The position numbers were made by a program, and so were the translations under genes. The notes under the pieces were generated by a model. The model was not told the origin of the DNA and made no database searches. It worked only from the letters and a program-made list of their open reading frames with translations. Below are positions 21,601 to 33,484 of a stretch of DNA of 64,000 bases, piece after piece. The DNA is taken from contig OX235262.1 of the NCBI GenBank assembly GCA_944472135.2, positions 84,914,903-84,978,902 of the forward strand, in the 5' to 3' direction. The DNA comes from Trichobilharzia regenti. Its lineage: Eukaryota > Platyhelminthes > Trematoda > Strigeidida > Schistosomatidae. Every line of letters starts with the position of its first letter. Positions within the stretch are counted from its first letter, which is position 1.

Positions 21601-21954
21601 TAAATACATTCGTTGTTACTCGTGATCATTTATCTTTGAAATCTGATGCGTAGTTTAATCCTACGTGTTTTGAACTGTCATCCCCTAACAATCTATATAT
21701 ATACCTCTTGGAATTCTGATGTCAGTGATTTGATGTTATCTAAAAAAAAAAAACATTATTGTTGTCAATAACAGTTATTCATGTGATATCATGGATATGT
21801 ATCTATAGAACCTGATGAAAACGTTCTCTAAATGAATATTCTTTGTTCGTTAATGAGTCTTTCGAAATTTGTAATAGTTACTGTTTTATTAACCAATAAG
21901 AGAGACTGATAGTTTATGCATATGGAACACGATTGGATAATTTTGTTTTTTCTT

Positions 21955-22168
21955 CACGTTCCCAGTGGAACATAGGGCTCCAAGCTAGAGGCTTGAAGTT
22001 TCTGTATCAGTGTTAATTTTTACAGGATAGGATTGCTAACCTCATGCCCAACCTTCCCTCTTTACCAGTCTCACTACTGGCTTAGCGAGGTAAAGGAGTG
22101 CGTCGGTGTCCGGGGATCGAACCCCGGACCATGTGCGAGCGTCCTAACCGCTGTGCCACCGATTGGCT
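21955..22168 (-). mobile_element. tRNA-derived SINE, family A (RTE-tailed)
   Basis: On the minus strand the tRNA-like head (near 22140-22165), a canonical box B-like sequence (reverse complement of ggggatcgaaccccgg at 22114-22129), the body, and the RTE-like tail (reverse complement of cccagtggaacatagggctc at 21961-21980) are all present. It is a nearly complete copy. Confidence 0.85.
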
Positions 22169-22447
22169 AGTAAAACACATTATTTTAGGAAATTAGCAGT
22201 ATTAGTAGTCTGTGTGTTTATAATCTGAATAACACGGATGTTTGGTTCTCCTGGAAATCCTTGGTGTAACAAAAAGATGAAATTGATATTCCTGCTTTAA
22301 AGATAGAGTGTAGCTGAAAGAGTGTGGTGTATTTGCGCAGCATATTTCGAATAGTCAGACAATACATTTATCACTAGCTGTTCACAAAATTAGTCACCCG
22401 ACTGTGTATGTGCAAAAAACTTATTGTTACTTATAACCCACAATTAC

Positions 22448-22870
22448 ATGATTATTATTCCTGTGGGTTCCAACTGGAACACAAAGCTTAAACAAAACAT
22501 CTTCACTTTCTTCTATTTTCTGCTGCCCTGTTTAGCTGGATCCACGATTGCCCATAATCTCTCATTTCCTTCTCACACGATATCATTATAGACACTCACT
22601 GCCCGAGTGTGCTCATGGTTGCCATCTGGATGACTAGACCGGAGTAGTTACTGACTCTCCAGTTGACAATTTTGATAATCCACATCCGTTCCATCTGCTC
22701 TCGCAAATACCTAGCACTTCCAGGCCATATTTTCTCATATCTTCGGTTACCCCGGCAGCCTTCCCAGTCTTATATTTCACATCCCCATTCTTATTCTTGA
22801 TTTCATTGAGAGAAGATGCATCGTCTGGCTGACTGGTTTCGCGAAGGCTTACACTAACCCGCGTCATCTT
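22448..22870 (-). mobile_element. RTE-type LINE with large internal deletion (endonuclease start joined to 3' end)
   Basis: 22448-22589 is the RTE 3' end on the minus strand (compare 6690-6800). 22590-22870 on the same strand encodes AAGVTEDMRKYGLEVLGICE then SRWNGCGLSKLSTGES, the N-terminal part of the AP-endonuclease domain. The catalytic endonuclease core, RT and C-terminal region between them are missing. Joining N-terminus to tail suggests an internal deletion of most of the element. Confidence 0.75.
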
Positions 22871-23104
22871 GCCTCTCTGATTCCAGTGAAGAATAAGATT
22901 GTTAACTAGTTAACTAGCTTGCCAGACGTCAGGCTGGCAACTCTACATCACAAAAGCTATCAAACTGCTAGAGAAACCTCAACAAACAAAAAGTATATAA
23001 CCCACTGTGGTAATGCCTTTTTGATTTTACGACCAACAGTAGTGTTAGTTATTGTCCTCCTTACTTAAAAATCCCCTTATATTTTGAAGTTAAATCACGA
23101 GCTT

Positions 23105-23270
23105 AATTCGAATAGAGGACCACTGAAAACGAAGTTGTTCTGGAGAGCTCTTTTGTTCCTATTTTGGGTCCCTTTAACATTAGGCATAAGTAACCTAACC
23201 AGAGATCGAAACCAAGGCCTTCAGGTTATATGACAGTTCAGCCATTTGGGCATAATTTAATGGCTAGTCA
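23105..23270 (-). mobile_element. SINE-C fragment, degenerate
   Basis: It resembles the minus-strand 3' half of SINE-C: gaggaccactgaaaacgaag, gatcgaaaccaaggccttca with a box B-like core, and gacagttcagccatttggg. It is old. Confidence 0.5.
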
Positions 23271-23479
23271 ATTTAAAATTCTGAAAATTCGATATACGCG
23301 TTACCACCTCCAGCCAATGTCAATTTTTCTTATATTTCACTTCCCAATAGATCTTCTCACATGACTGACTAACTGGTGTCAACACAGAACTTTACACAGA
23401 AAGTGCATCAGTTCAAGTTGCTACTCCCCACGTAGCGCACGAAGGAAAACGAAGGAGAGAGAGAGAAAGGGATCCGAAG

Positions 23480-25250
23480 GGATAACAACAAGCAGAAATC
23501 TGAGAGAGAAAGACTAGTAGCATGGAGAAACTATAGGACCTAGTGGATACGGTGAATCTTAAAGAATGAAGACATTTGCAACATCGAGGACTATTTCAAG
23601 TCATATGACAGAGGAATATGACGGAGCAAACTGAACCTAAACTAACAGATATTCTCCGGAAACTAGAAACTGAATAATTCATCGACTGTGAAACCTTTAA
23701 ATCGCTGAGGCCGTTTGGCTCAGATACACCTCGACTGTCTAATGGCTAGTAGAGAACTTCTATAACTAGTCAGAAGGCGAATTTCTAGCCACGCACACCT
23801 AGATTCTTTAAATTATGTCAACTCGATTAAAAGAATAAATTTTTTCTAAAACATCATGTTTTCAATAGATATGGTATATATCCAAAACAAGTTCACTTTT
23901 AACGGTATCATTGCTCACGAACGTCCCACGAATTGATACAATGTGAAAATATTGATTCAAAGGAGATGAACAATGGGATGCCTACAGGATATTTGAAGGA
24001 ACTCCTATTGAGATGCACACTAAACGTCGAAATCTCTTTGGGTAACGAAATATATCGACAAAAAGATAGTATAGCTATAGGTTCACCACCTGGCCCACTG
24101 GTTGCAGATTTCTTCATGTCAAAACTAGAAAACACAGAAATAAGGAAATAATTGACAAATTTCGGTTTTACAAGAGATACGTGAACGACACTTTAATTAT
24201 CTCTAACAATGAGGAGAACTCGAAGATCACCATCTGGTAATTCAATTCACAATAGAGAAGGAATTCGACACAAAAATATCTTTTCTGGACGTCTAGTTAA
24301 CAAGACGTGAACACGTTGGAACACTAAAATGATCCATCTACAGAAAGCCAACATGGAACAGACAACTTACTAACTTTCACAGTTGGGTGACCCTATAAAC
24401 ATAACGTAACCTGATCCGTTGATAGCACAGCGGTTTGGACGCTCGCCGACCATGCACATGGTCCAGGATTCAATCCCCGTCCGACGCACACCTTTACCTC
24501 TCTAACTCAGAAATAATGCTGGTACAGAGGGAAGGTTGGGCATGAGGCTAGCAACCCCATCCTGTGAAAATTAAACACTGCCACAGAAACTTCAAGCCAC
24601 TTCCTTGAAGCCCTATGTTCCACTGGGAACGTGAAGGAAAAAAAATTATTTAAGCTGATCCGTTCACTGAGCTACCCAGAACGTTTCATCACGGAATCGA
24701 TGATAAGTAGACCAAAAAAACCGCCCATACTTTCAGCTTCCAAAAAAGCATATCTACCTGAATCTACAGTTCAATGGAGAAACCTCTTATCCAGCTCACT
24801 GAAGAAAACCTTCTTGGTGGCTGAATTCCGTCTAATTCCTTCAAAACCAATGATTCGCATGAACGTGAAGGATAAGCTGCTACTACTGGCCTCATAAGTA
24901 TGCACCTGCCAATTCAGTTGCTGGTATGTAGCTAGGTGTGTTGGCATCACCAAACCTTTGCTATCCAGAAGTATCGTAGAATACCTACCCTCAGGGTTTT
25001 ATAAAAGGAGAAAACGTGTCCTCCAGAAGCTCTATTCTGGAAGACCTGCTCGAATTGGAACACCAAGCAAAACCATAAATTAACTTCAGGGTCATCTACA
25101 TAATTCATGGGAATCTTGTTAAAAGAGTACGAGTGAAACTTTATCAAACAGCAGAAGCAATGGCTATTCACATGCCAAAACCTGAGCTCTGAATAAACAA
25201 TAAGTTTGTTCATTCATTAACTCTACAGTTGACCCGACTTATCTTAACAC
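23480..25250 (+). mobile_element. Penelope-like element, RT to C-terminus, interrupted by a SINE
   Basis: In order: ILRKLETE then FIDCETFKSLRPFGSDTPRL (RT entry motif), TGYLKELLLRCTLNVEISLG, EIYRQKDSIAIGSPPGPLVA then DFFMSKLENT (RT motif with GSPPGP), and PERFITESMISRPKKPPILS. A PLE endonuclease-like piece, VCTCQFSCWYVARCVGITKP, lies at 24900-24960. The C-terminus reads LYQTAEAMAIHMPKPEL near 25145-25185. A SINE-A occupies 24421-24654. The YxDD motif region (about 24170) is frameshifted. The endonuclease has CVG in place of YIG. Confidence 0.85.
24421..24654 (+). mobile_element. SINE-A insertion inside the PLE, with target-site duplication
   Basis: The tRNA-like head (gatagcacagcggtttggac, box B-like gattcaatcccc), the body gagggaaggttgggcatgag and the RTE-like tail aagccctatgttccactggg are followed by an A-rich end. 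The 10-bp word ctgatccgtt stands immediately before (24411-24420) and after (24655-24664). This is a clear target-site duplication, and PLE sequence resumes after it. Confidence 0.9.
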
Positions 25251-25850
25251 TAATTACCTAATTTTTGTTTCGTCTTGTTTTGCCTGTTTGTTTCTTAATT
25301 GTATAATGTTTTGAAATAATAGAGAAGACTTGTAGCTCAGGTGAATGATTTGCAATTAATAGTGTTCTATGAAGTGGTTGGTTTAGTTGTGCACCTTTCG
25401 TCGTCTTTCTGGACATTAACTACAGCGCAGTATTTAGCAAAAAGTGAAATGGTTTTAATTTCTTCATGACTGAAATAATGGCGTCTTCTGGTAACCATCT
25501 AATGTAACCATATAATGTTTTCTTGCCCCATCCCTTATTATCACTGCTGTTAACTTGACATTTGTCCAATTTTTATTTTAAGTTGAAATCCACTCAACCC
25601 CGTCTTTTAGAGTACATCACTTGACTTGCTTATGTGACCTTATTTCAGTTTCTAACGGATTACGGAAATTTTTTATCTAAAATTTACAATTCTAACGACA
25701 AATCTTTGAAAATACTGATTTTTTGCTAAGAAAAATTTACTATATATATATATATATAAGTATATATATGTGTACTATTGTACAGCACGAGAATAATATC
25801 TCCGAAAAGGGTTACTCTTCGTTGAAGGCCTTTTCTTTTATATCACAAAC
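25251..25850. other. No recognised feature; (TA)n at 25741-25757
   Basis: AT-rich sequence following the PLE C-terminus, probably in part its 3' UTR. No coding frame is supported. Confidence 0.45.
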
Positions 25851-25854
25851 TGTC

Positions 25855-26235
25855 TTAAGTCATTGGTTCATAGAACCTTCAGGACCTCACACCGTCAGTC
25901 TACACCTCCCTAGTCGGCTGATTTAATGTAACTGTCATAGATTTCGTGGGCTGTCTCCAAGTTTTGGTTTGACCACCACTGGCTTTTTTCCATTCTAATC
26001 TTATGTCCGTTGACATTAACTGTCGAGAAAGGAGATTTTTAGGCATGCGTAACACATATCTTAGCAATCACAAGCTCATCGATTAACTTCTCTTCTTTGC
26101 CTAACGCTCGACGTCCGACTCCAATATTACTCATCTTATTGGGCTGCCTAACACGGGATATAAAATGCAGAAAACTATGTTCAAAGGCAGCTAGCTTTTT
26201 CATATCTGCCATTTTCAATGTCCCTATATAATATC
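25855..26235 (-). mobile_element. Second LINE lineage (RTE-like), C-terminal region
   Basis: The minus strand reads LAAFEHSFLHFISRVRQPNK then MSNIGVGRRALGKEEKLIDE, and after a frameshift WKKASGGQTKTWRQPTKSMT. The order (…VSN-x(n)-RR-x-LG…, then GGQTKTWHQ-like) matches the C-terminal tail of another LINE protein common in schistosomes and distinct from the SR2-like copies. The segment between them (usually RWLGHVLRM) is decayed. Family naming is from memory of the motif. Confidence 0.6.
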
Positions 26236-26579
26236 CATAAAGTGAAATGAAAAATACATGTCATAAAAATTCTTTGAAATTTATTGCACAAATACACCAA
26301 TTCATGTTTCACATAATATCCAGCTTCTCATGACGTCATTTAAATATAAAAAAGGAGGTCAGTTGTTGTTAAATTCTTATTTTATCAGCTGATTTGTTAT
26401 ATTGTTTATTTCACTTCCTGAATTAACGCAATAACTACCTTTTTTCTGATAATTATACTGATGCACACTGAACTCCTTTTAGCTTTTCTAGTTACTTACT
26501 CGCCAAGGTAATTAGTTTTATGCTAATTGAGGAATGTGATCCTCTCATATCAGATGGACAAATTTGATTTCATTTTATT

Positions 26580-27045
26580 TATTTATTTATTCAATTATTT
26601 AGTTTAATTTATTGAAGGATCAGGAAAATAGGCAAATATGAAACAGTGAAGAAGAATGGAAAAAAGTACAGCACAAAAAGATAAATTAACAGAAAGGGAA
26701 CGATAGAGAGAGGGAAACTCAACCCATGTTAGTTGATTTAACTCAAGTCAAATGAATAGAAAGTTATACTGAGTAGGTTAAACTGAGAGGGAGATAGAGA
26801 GAGACAAGGATGACATGTAGTTGATGCTCAATATACACTTGAACAACTGTGATTTCATCACTAATCGTTTAATGCGTTCACGATATTTACTGCCTAATGA
26901 CAATAAAAATAGTAACTAACACTCATAATTATGATGCCTCTCGTCATCGATGTTTAAAATTTTCAAAACAATGGTTATTGTGAACAGAGAATATTTCTTT
27001 CAATAACTTTATCGTCAGGTTATACAGTTATACATAAATAACAGT
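26580..27045. repeat. Probable PLE 3' UTR / terminal repeat remnant
   Basis: Around 26975-27045 the words gaatatttctttcaataact and cgtcaggttatacagttata resemble the terminal repeat at 38098-38135. The adjoining A- and GA-rich sequence resembles PLE 3' UTRs at 38440-38600 and 61290-61380. No coding part is recognisable. Confidence 0.4.
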
Positions 27046-28840
27046 GAATGAATTAGTGTTATTATCAACATTAATGTTTAAACAACATAGAATCAATAAT
27101 ACCAATAGATTACAGTTCCAAAGCATCAACATAACAGTACACTGAAACATCATGAAAGATAATACAAATTCATGAATTCATAGTCTCTACTAAAAGCCAG
27201 TGCAGTAGAAGTGGCTGGACTTACTTCTTCTGCACACAAAGCATAGGTTGTTTCAAGAGAATAGCGATAGCCTCTGCTGTTTGGAGTATACGATACCTAG
27301 ATGTTCTCGGCAATTTATTAGGTACCTGATGGATGATGAAGAAGGGTCCCCAATGCTGGTTCGTGCCAGGTGGTTTAATATCAAAGTGCTGATGCTTCTA
27401 ACTACACCTTTATTTATTTGTAAAATAATCCATTTCTATAGATAACGCTGTATGCCTTTTTATAATTCATCAGTTAACAGTGGTGTTGCTTACTAACTTG
27501 GGTGTTTAATTCTCTTTTTAATTTAACGGCTCTAGATTTGAATTTTTTATGATTAGATTTCAATTACAACAGATAATTTGCCATAAATTTCTCCAAAATC
27601 AAAAATACTTGAGTCAAAAAATATGCTTCGTTTGATAACACAAATGACAATGTCGAAAGCAAGCATAGCCGCACGATGGTACATTCTACTGATCTTTGTG
27701 AGTGAGTAGTTTCAATCCATTCACATTAAATAACAGTGTTTGCTAGACAAACTGCAGTGACCAAAATACCAAACGCCGTCTCCTCATCAACTGTTTACTC
27801 TGACTGAACCAACTCAGATAACAGATTCAATTCAGTTCACAAGATTTCTGGCTAGCTAAATGAGTGAACTTTTAATACATTGAATCGAATTCACCTTTTT
27901 GCTAATTAAATGGTTCCAATGAAAATTCACCTTGATTCACTGCGGGAAGTGAAAATTTTGAGGTCACAGGATATGATTTCCATTACAGCTTGACGTTAGT
28001 GGTCTTCAACTAATAATATTATTTATTTGTATATACTGTCTTGCTGTTATGTAGCCTGGTTAAGTTGTGTTATCTATCAGGAAAGGTATTTGTATCCAAG
28101 ATGTTCTAATGAATTAAACGAAACATAAGTATTTTGTCTAACAGAGATTAGTTGTTTCATCAAAAGATAGAATCTACAGATAATTTTTCAGCAAATATCT
28201 GCCCAGAAAACAAATAGTAGCTTATGTGTTAGAAGTTTGAACATGCTGGTGTCGATTCCCAGTAGGAATTGTACATTCGGACATCACCTTCATATTATTA
28301 AATTGAACACATCAACCTAAAAAGTAAAACTGAATAAAACTGGCTTAAACTATAGAATAAGATTCTTTCTTTTGATGTCAATTGATTGAAGGCAGTTGGC
28401 AAGATATCCTGGAACTGAGATTCGAGCTTTTTGGCACTTGCCATCACAGTTTACCTGAAAATTCACAGACATACGATATAGGATACTCCCTAGAGGCCAG
28501 AATGTCCTTTTCATTTATTCAGGCCAAGGATTGTTCATGAATATGTGCATACTGACGTAAATAAAATTTCATCATTATGGTAATTCAATGAAACACGTTC
28601 CAATCTGTCCATAGATAACTATTTAAACGGAAATTTAAAATAGATATAGACTACAAAGAATACCTAATAAATTTTGGGGAATACATATAAAGGAGAATAT
28701 GGGATTTCATCATAGACAATAGTTAGCCCGATGAGTTATGAAACTCTACGAGAGTATAAAGATTCCAGTCACTTTTGAGAACATGTTGAACAGCATTCAT
28801 TTACTCAAGTATTGGTTTGCAGGGATTTGATTTATTTGTT
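27046..28840. other. No recognised feature
   Basis: AT-rich intergenic or intronic DNA. A 65-codon frame at 27248-27445 has no recognisable content. No SINE or LINE family could be aligned. Confidence 0.4.
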
Positions 28841-28844
28841 TTTA

Positions 28845-29130
28845 GGATTTCATCATGAATTGGTATTGGTGAGAGGACCATTGGGAGACCTTGGAGTACT
28901 GGACGGCTGTTTCATTCAGGTTTGAGACTCTTCATTAGTGCGAATCCACCGTCAAGGTTCGAATCCTGGACCTTCTGGCTACAAAGCGAGTCAAGTCACT
29001 GAAGCCCTATCCAATGGCCGGTGCATGAATTCCACCTTCAGCGAATTCGCGACATAGCGAAACCACTAGGGAATGTCATCGGCGAGTATTTGTCCTCATA
29101 CCCAACCTGCTGTATCTTACCGGTTTATTT
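28845..29130 (-). mobile_element. SINE-C copy with hammerhead-like block
   Basis: The minus strand holds, in order, a 5' part (tatttgtcctcatacccaac region), a tRNA-like part with box B (reverse complement of ggttcgaatcctgg, 28958-28971) and the hammerhead-like block at 28896-28944. The block keeps GAAA, GTC and the CAGTAC arm, but the core reads ATGAAGA instead of CTGANGA. The 3' end is at about 28870. Confidence 0.7.
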
Positions 29131-30300
29131 AATCTGGATTCAGTGTTCTAGGTGAACTTTGCGATGGTATATAATTCACTCACCAGATACATCAAAACAC
29201 TACCATTTATTAGATAACATCTCAACACAATATGTTTTTCATGATTACGTCTTAGAGAATTCTTTAATTTTAAGGCCTGGTTTCTATGAATATTTCTACG
29301 TTTGCGTCATTTTACAGCATGAATAACAAACAGTTTTCCAGATATTTGAAACAATAGTTTGATTCTTCGTTGACTCATAAGAGATTTGACAAACACAACT
29401 TTAGTTATAAAGCCATCCTAAAATGTAACATTTTAAGACTGTCATAGTGTCTCAGAAACACAGTTAAATAAATTCAAACCAATATGGCACTGTTAAAAAA
29501 AGGAATATGAAGTAGAACTTCATCTACGACACAATCACAGAATTAAATGACGTAAGTAGGAGACTGTTATTCTGCTGATGGTAAGTAGCAGTGCATTGCA
29601 GGAATTCCACTTCGTCCTCTTCATAACTTTTCAGTTGAGTTTACCTGCATTCCCAGTGAATGTTACTGTTCAAATGCCGAAACATCATCAACTAGGCCAC
29701 TAGACCATGGTTCCTTTGAAAGCCGTGATATCTGATTGTAAATATTCAGGCATATCTATCCTTGTCCTACATTTGTATACATTTTTATAAAAGTGCAGAA
29801 ACATATTTGTTTAGTCTTGAAAAGTATGAAAATAAAAATTTTTCATGTGTCAGTTTTTTTGGAATTGATTGATTGGCTTCTGAGTGCAGAATGAACTTCG
29901 TATTGTTTTGTTAAGAAATTGTGACTGGTGATTTCGGTAAAATCAGGTAGAAGGACAGGTACTTACCCGTGATTATTGGATGGTGGTGGCGCAGAAGTTA
30001 CAGTCAAAAGTCATCGGATTCCAATGGAAATGTGCTCGTTTTTTAATCAGAAGGTTTCACGTTTGGTCTCTAGTGAAGTCACAGAAATGAATTTCATAAG
30101 AGTTTCAAACTAGTACAAAATGACAATCCAGTGCTCTGCAGTTTTTGACAGTTCTCGGTTCTAACTGGAAATTGTTTTCTTCAGTGTAATTATGACTCAT
30201 CCCATGAATTTATGTTTCACGCCCTAATATTGTTGATAGATTGTGATGAAATACAATAGATTCTCAGCCGACTCATTCCTGGATCTCACACATTTTACTA
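29131..30300. other. No recognised feature
   Basis: AT-rich sequence without persuasive coding frames. The stretch has no microsatellite expansion and few repeat words compared with its neighbours. Confidence 0.4.
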
Positions 30301-30516
30301 GCCATTGGTAAACCTGTTAAAGAGGTGGAGTTGGATGTGGGCCAAACAACGTTGCTCCTTAAAAAGATCACCTCTAATAATGAAACTTCAATGCTTGAGG
30401 TCCTGTATTTCACTCAGAGAGCAAATGAAAGAACATCTATCCTGTGTTTTAACTTTCCATACATCTGTTTGGAAACCGATACGTAGTACAAAAGACTTAG
30501 GTGAGTAGACTTTGTT
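30301..30516 (+). pseudogene. Possible broken exon
   Basis: After ...cattttactag (a weak acceptor) one frame reads IGKPVKEVELDVGQTTLLLK then KITSNNETSMLEVLYFTQRA and FNFPYICLETDT, then a stop. The strong donor-like cttag/gtgagt follows 19 bases later in another frame. A single frameshift would join the two. It may be a decayed exon or retrocopy. No family recognised, and chance is possible. Confidence 0.2.
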
Positions 30517-31007
30517 GAAAGCGCCTCTGTCCCCTCCCTTCATCTTGCTTAAAAATAAGCACAATATACTCTTCATGGATTTGTCAGTAGCTTACATTAT
30601 TTATCACCATAGTTGTATCTCACATAAATGGTAGTAGTAATAAAGTAACGAAAAAGGCTTGGAAAATAAAGTTTTCTCAATCATTCGTACACTAACAGCA
30701 GAGTAGGCGGGAAAAAATCTAAATGGAATAACAGCAGTTAGTTGGTGGTCTGTAAATGGTTAAATGATTTTATTTTAAAAAGCTTTCTATGCCTGCGGAT
30801 ATTAGAATCACCAAAACATCTGAAAATTTAGACTCACTGTGAAAATAAATGAATAAGTTCGCATAAAAACACTTCGTTCGTCACTCATTCTGTAAATACT
30901 AAAATGTACAAGGTTTCTCATTGTTGTAAGCTGTTTGTTTATCTGTTTTTTTGTATTTATTTTTTCATTTACGTTTGTAGTATTTTTGATTAGGATACGC
31001 TTTAAGT

Positions 31008-31440
31008 TATTAGATGGTTGGAGACAATCGGTAGGCAGCCTACGACCTAGGTTTCGTGCTAGTTGGTACTCACCAGTCAGCAAGGCTTACCTGCAAACTT
31101 GAAGGAACTCATGTGCCTTCTAAGATACGAACCCGCGTCACTATCCAGTGTTGCCTACAGTCAAAGACCTTACCACTAAGCTATTTGAGCTGAGAAGGGA
31201 AATGAGCTCCTTTTAGGTTGCAGTTACGCCTTGCTGACTTGGGAGTGCCAACTAGCATAAAAACCTGGACTCAAGGCTTCCTGCCAATTGCCTCCAACCA
31301 TCTAGTGCATCTCATTGCAAACTTGACTGATAGAATTGCATCTACACCAGTGATAAGACTAGACACATTTTACTAGTCACTGACTAGTGTCTCCGGAGTG
31401 ACATCGGGAACTCCGATGTGACTTCACCATTTAATACACC
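31008..31440. mobile_element. Inverted-repeat element with tRNA-like loop, copy 1
   Basis: 31009-31115 and 31196-31307 are imperfect inverted repeats of about 105 bp (gtgctagttggtactcacca against the reverse complement of gggagtgccaactagcataa; agtcagcaaggc against gccttgctgact). The ~80-bp loop, read on the minus strand, has a box A-like tagcttagtggtaagg and a box B-like gggttcgtatc. A 3' segment to about 31440 (gactagacacattttactag) recurs at 40925 and 42955. Confidence 0.75.
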
Positions 31441-32385
31441 CTCTCTATCTATCACCCTCTCTCTCTGTCTCTTTCTCAATGTATATATACATACTGTAGG
31501 CGGCCTGCTTAAAATGTGGGCTACTAAAAACTTCCACCTCTCTCTGTTGCATTTATTTTCTCTCGTTCGGTTTGTTTTAATCTATTGAGATATGACCTCT
31601 GTTGCTATTAACTACTCTAAAATTCTGATCCTAAGATGCGACATGTTCCAGTACATGAGATAACTGTTCTTCACTTGTGTTCTTGGCTCTCAAAATGTAC
31701 TTCCGAACATCCTACAGTTGCCTTTCAACTAGAAGCGTGAATTTCTTGAGGTAGACAAAGCAGATATATCATAATGGAATGGTTTGTGTCTCACCTGAGA
31801 GACGACTGTGTGCCGCAGGAAGGATATACTGTCAATTAATATTTTACTTGAAAAATTTTTCGTGGGGAAAATATCATGCAACAAACTTTTCTGAAAATTC
31901 TGTAGATTTCATAAATACTGTCCAGAATAAAGATATTAAATATTTATATATATGTTATCATCAGGCTTTTAATCATAGCTGAACTAATAATTTTCCCATA
32001 TCAAATAACAACAAATCTAAGAGTGGAATCAAACGATTTCTAGGAAAATATACTAGTAACATAGTTAAATTAGAAACCGAAATCACCTGGGCAACTGACA
32101 ACAAACATTGCAGTATTAATTAAAACAAATAAGCATTCAACTACAGTTTAAATCCAAAATAATCTAACAAAGAATATCCTTTTCGGTAAATTCCTCTTCT
32201 GGCTCTACAATTATATATATATATATATATATGTTTATATACATAAAATATTCTAGATTAGTAGTCAATAACGATATAAGTGTTTTTTAAATAATATCGA
32301 TGAATTATAATAATAATAAATATACAGCAGCGAATAGAATATCAACTAAAATTAGGAAAATTCCACAGGATCATTCAAACCTAGA
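31441..32385. other. No recognised gene; (TA)n at 32212-32232
   Basis: A TC-rich tract at 31445-31485 and a TA microsatellite at 32212-32232. A 67-codon frame at 31779-31982 is not convincing. Confidence 0.45.
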
Positions 32386-32389
32386 TGGC

Positions 32390-32715
32390 CAAGGTACTGA
32401 TAATGTTTGAACTAATTTCTTTTGGATGCACAAATTAGGCTTGTTAATATGGATCCCAATAGCCAGCCTCAGCAGTCTGTAGCAGTCGAACTCTTAAGAC
32501 AAAATTGATATTCGCAGCTATGTGGTAAATGACCCTGAAAGCATGGTTAACATCAATCTTGTGCTCTGTCTCCACAAGATGAGTCAGGTAGAATAGCACT
32601 ACGAATAGATTTTCTTTGTCCTTTGCTTAACCACGTGGGGTGATATTCGGAAATTCGACGAGAATTACGCCTAATTGTACAGCTTATGTAACTGGCTCAC
32701 TCCATAGCAGCAGAA
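32390..32715 (-). mobile_element. Penelope-like element, C-terminal fragment
   Basis: With frameshifts, minus-strand frames give YHPTWLSKGQRKSIRSAIL, then HAFRVIYHIAANINFVL-like residues and INKPNLCIQKK. This is the PLE endonuclease C-terminal region ending in the recurring (K)P-x-LC-x-QK signature. The GIY-YIG core itself is not seen. Confidence 0.75.
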
Positions 32716-33484
32716 ATTCATCGGAAAGGATATTCTTTACTTGATTATTTTGTGTTTCATAGATGTCTGAATGAATATTTTTGCTATACATTTTAAATAT
32801 TAAGTAAAATAGTTAGTACTTAATGCAGCACATACAATAAACACATTTTCTCTCTCTCTCTCTTTCTCCTGCTATTCAGGTAGGTATCGTTTCCTCCTTT
32901 AGTATGATCAAATTAAGCAAATAAGAAAAAAGCACAAGTCGCTTTATATGTATTTTATACTCAACAAGTAATATTTAACCATGTGACTAAGAATTGCTAT
33001 AACATTTAACTCCTATTGATTTATTTATCAAGTATACAACAAAAGTGGAATGGAAAGGTAAAGAGAACATAACTCTTTCTCCTGCTTTTTTTTCTATGTT
33101 TTATTCTATACTACAATTTTGATAGTTTTATTCGGCTTCTGGACATATTATTATCATTATTATAATTATTCCTTCTTGTCCAATTGGACAAACATTCTGC
33201 CAAAAATATTACATAGATATTGACAAATTTATCGGACAACTATGGCTTTCTAGTCCTCGATTTATTGATCGAATCAGTATGAAAAGAAGTATGAGAACAT
33301 ATTTGACTAAAATGGAGGTAAATTTTTTCTCTTTCTTAATGAATCTAGGAGCGCCGTCTGTCGAAATTATAAATAATTTACCAACGAGTTAATTCATCTC
33401 TGTAGTTGTCAGTTAAACCGCCTTGCCACCGACTAAATATTGTCGAATGTTATGTCAATAATACAGATTATTAATATTTTCATT
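32716..33484. other. No recognised feature; (TC)n at 32849-32868
   Basis: AT-rich DNA. Part may be upstream PLE. Nothing codes. Confidence 0.4.
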
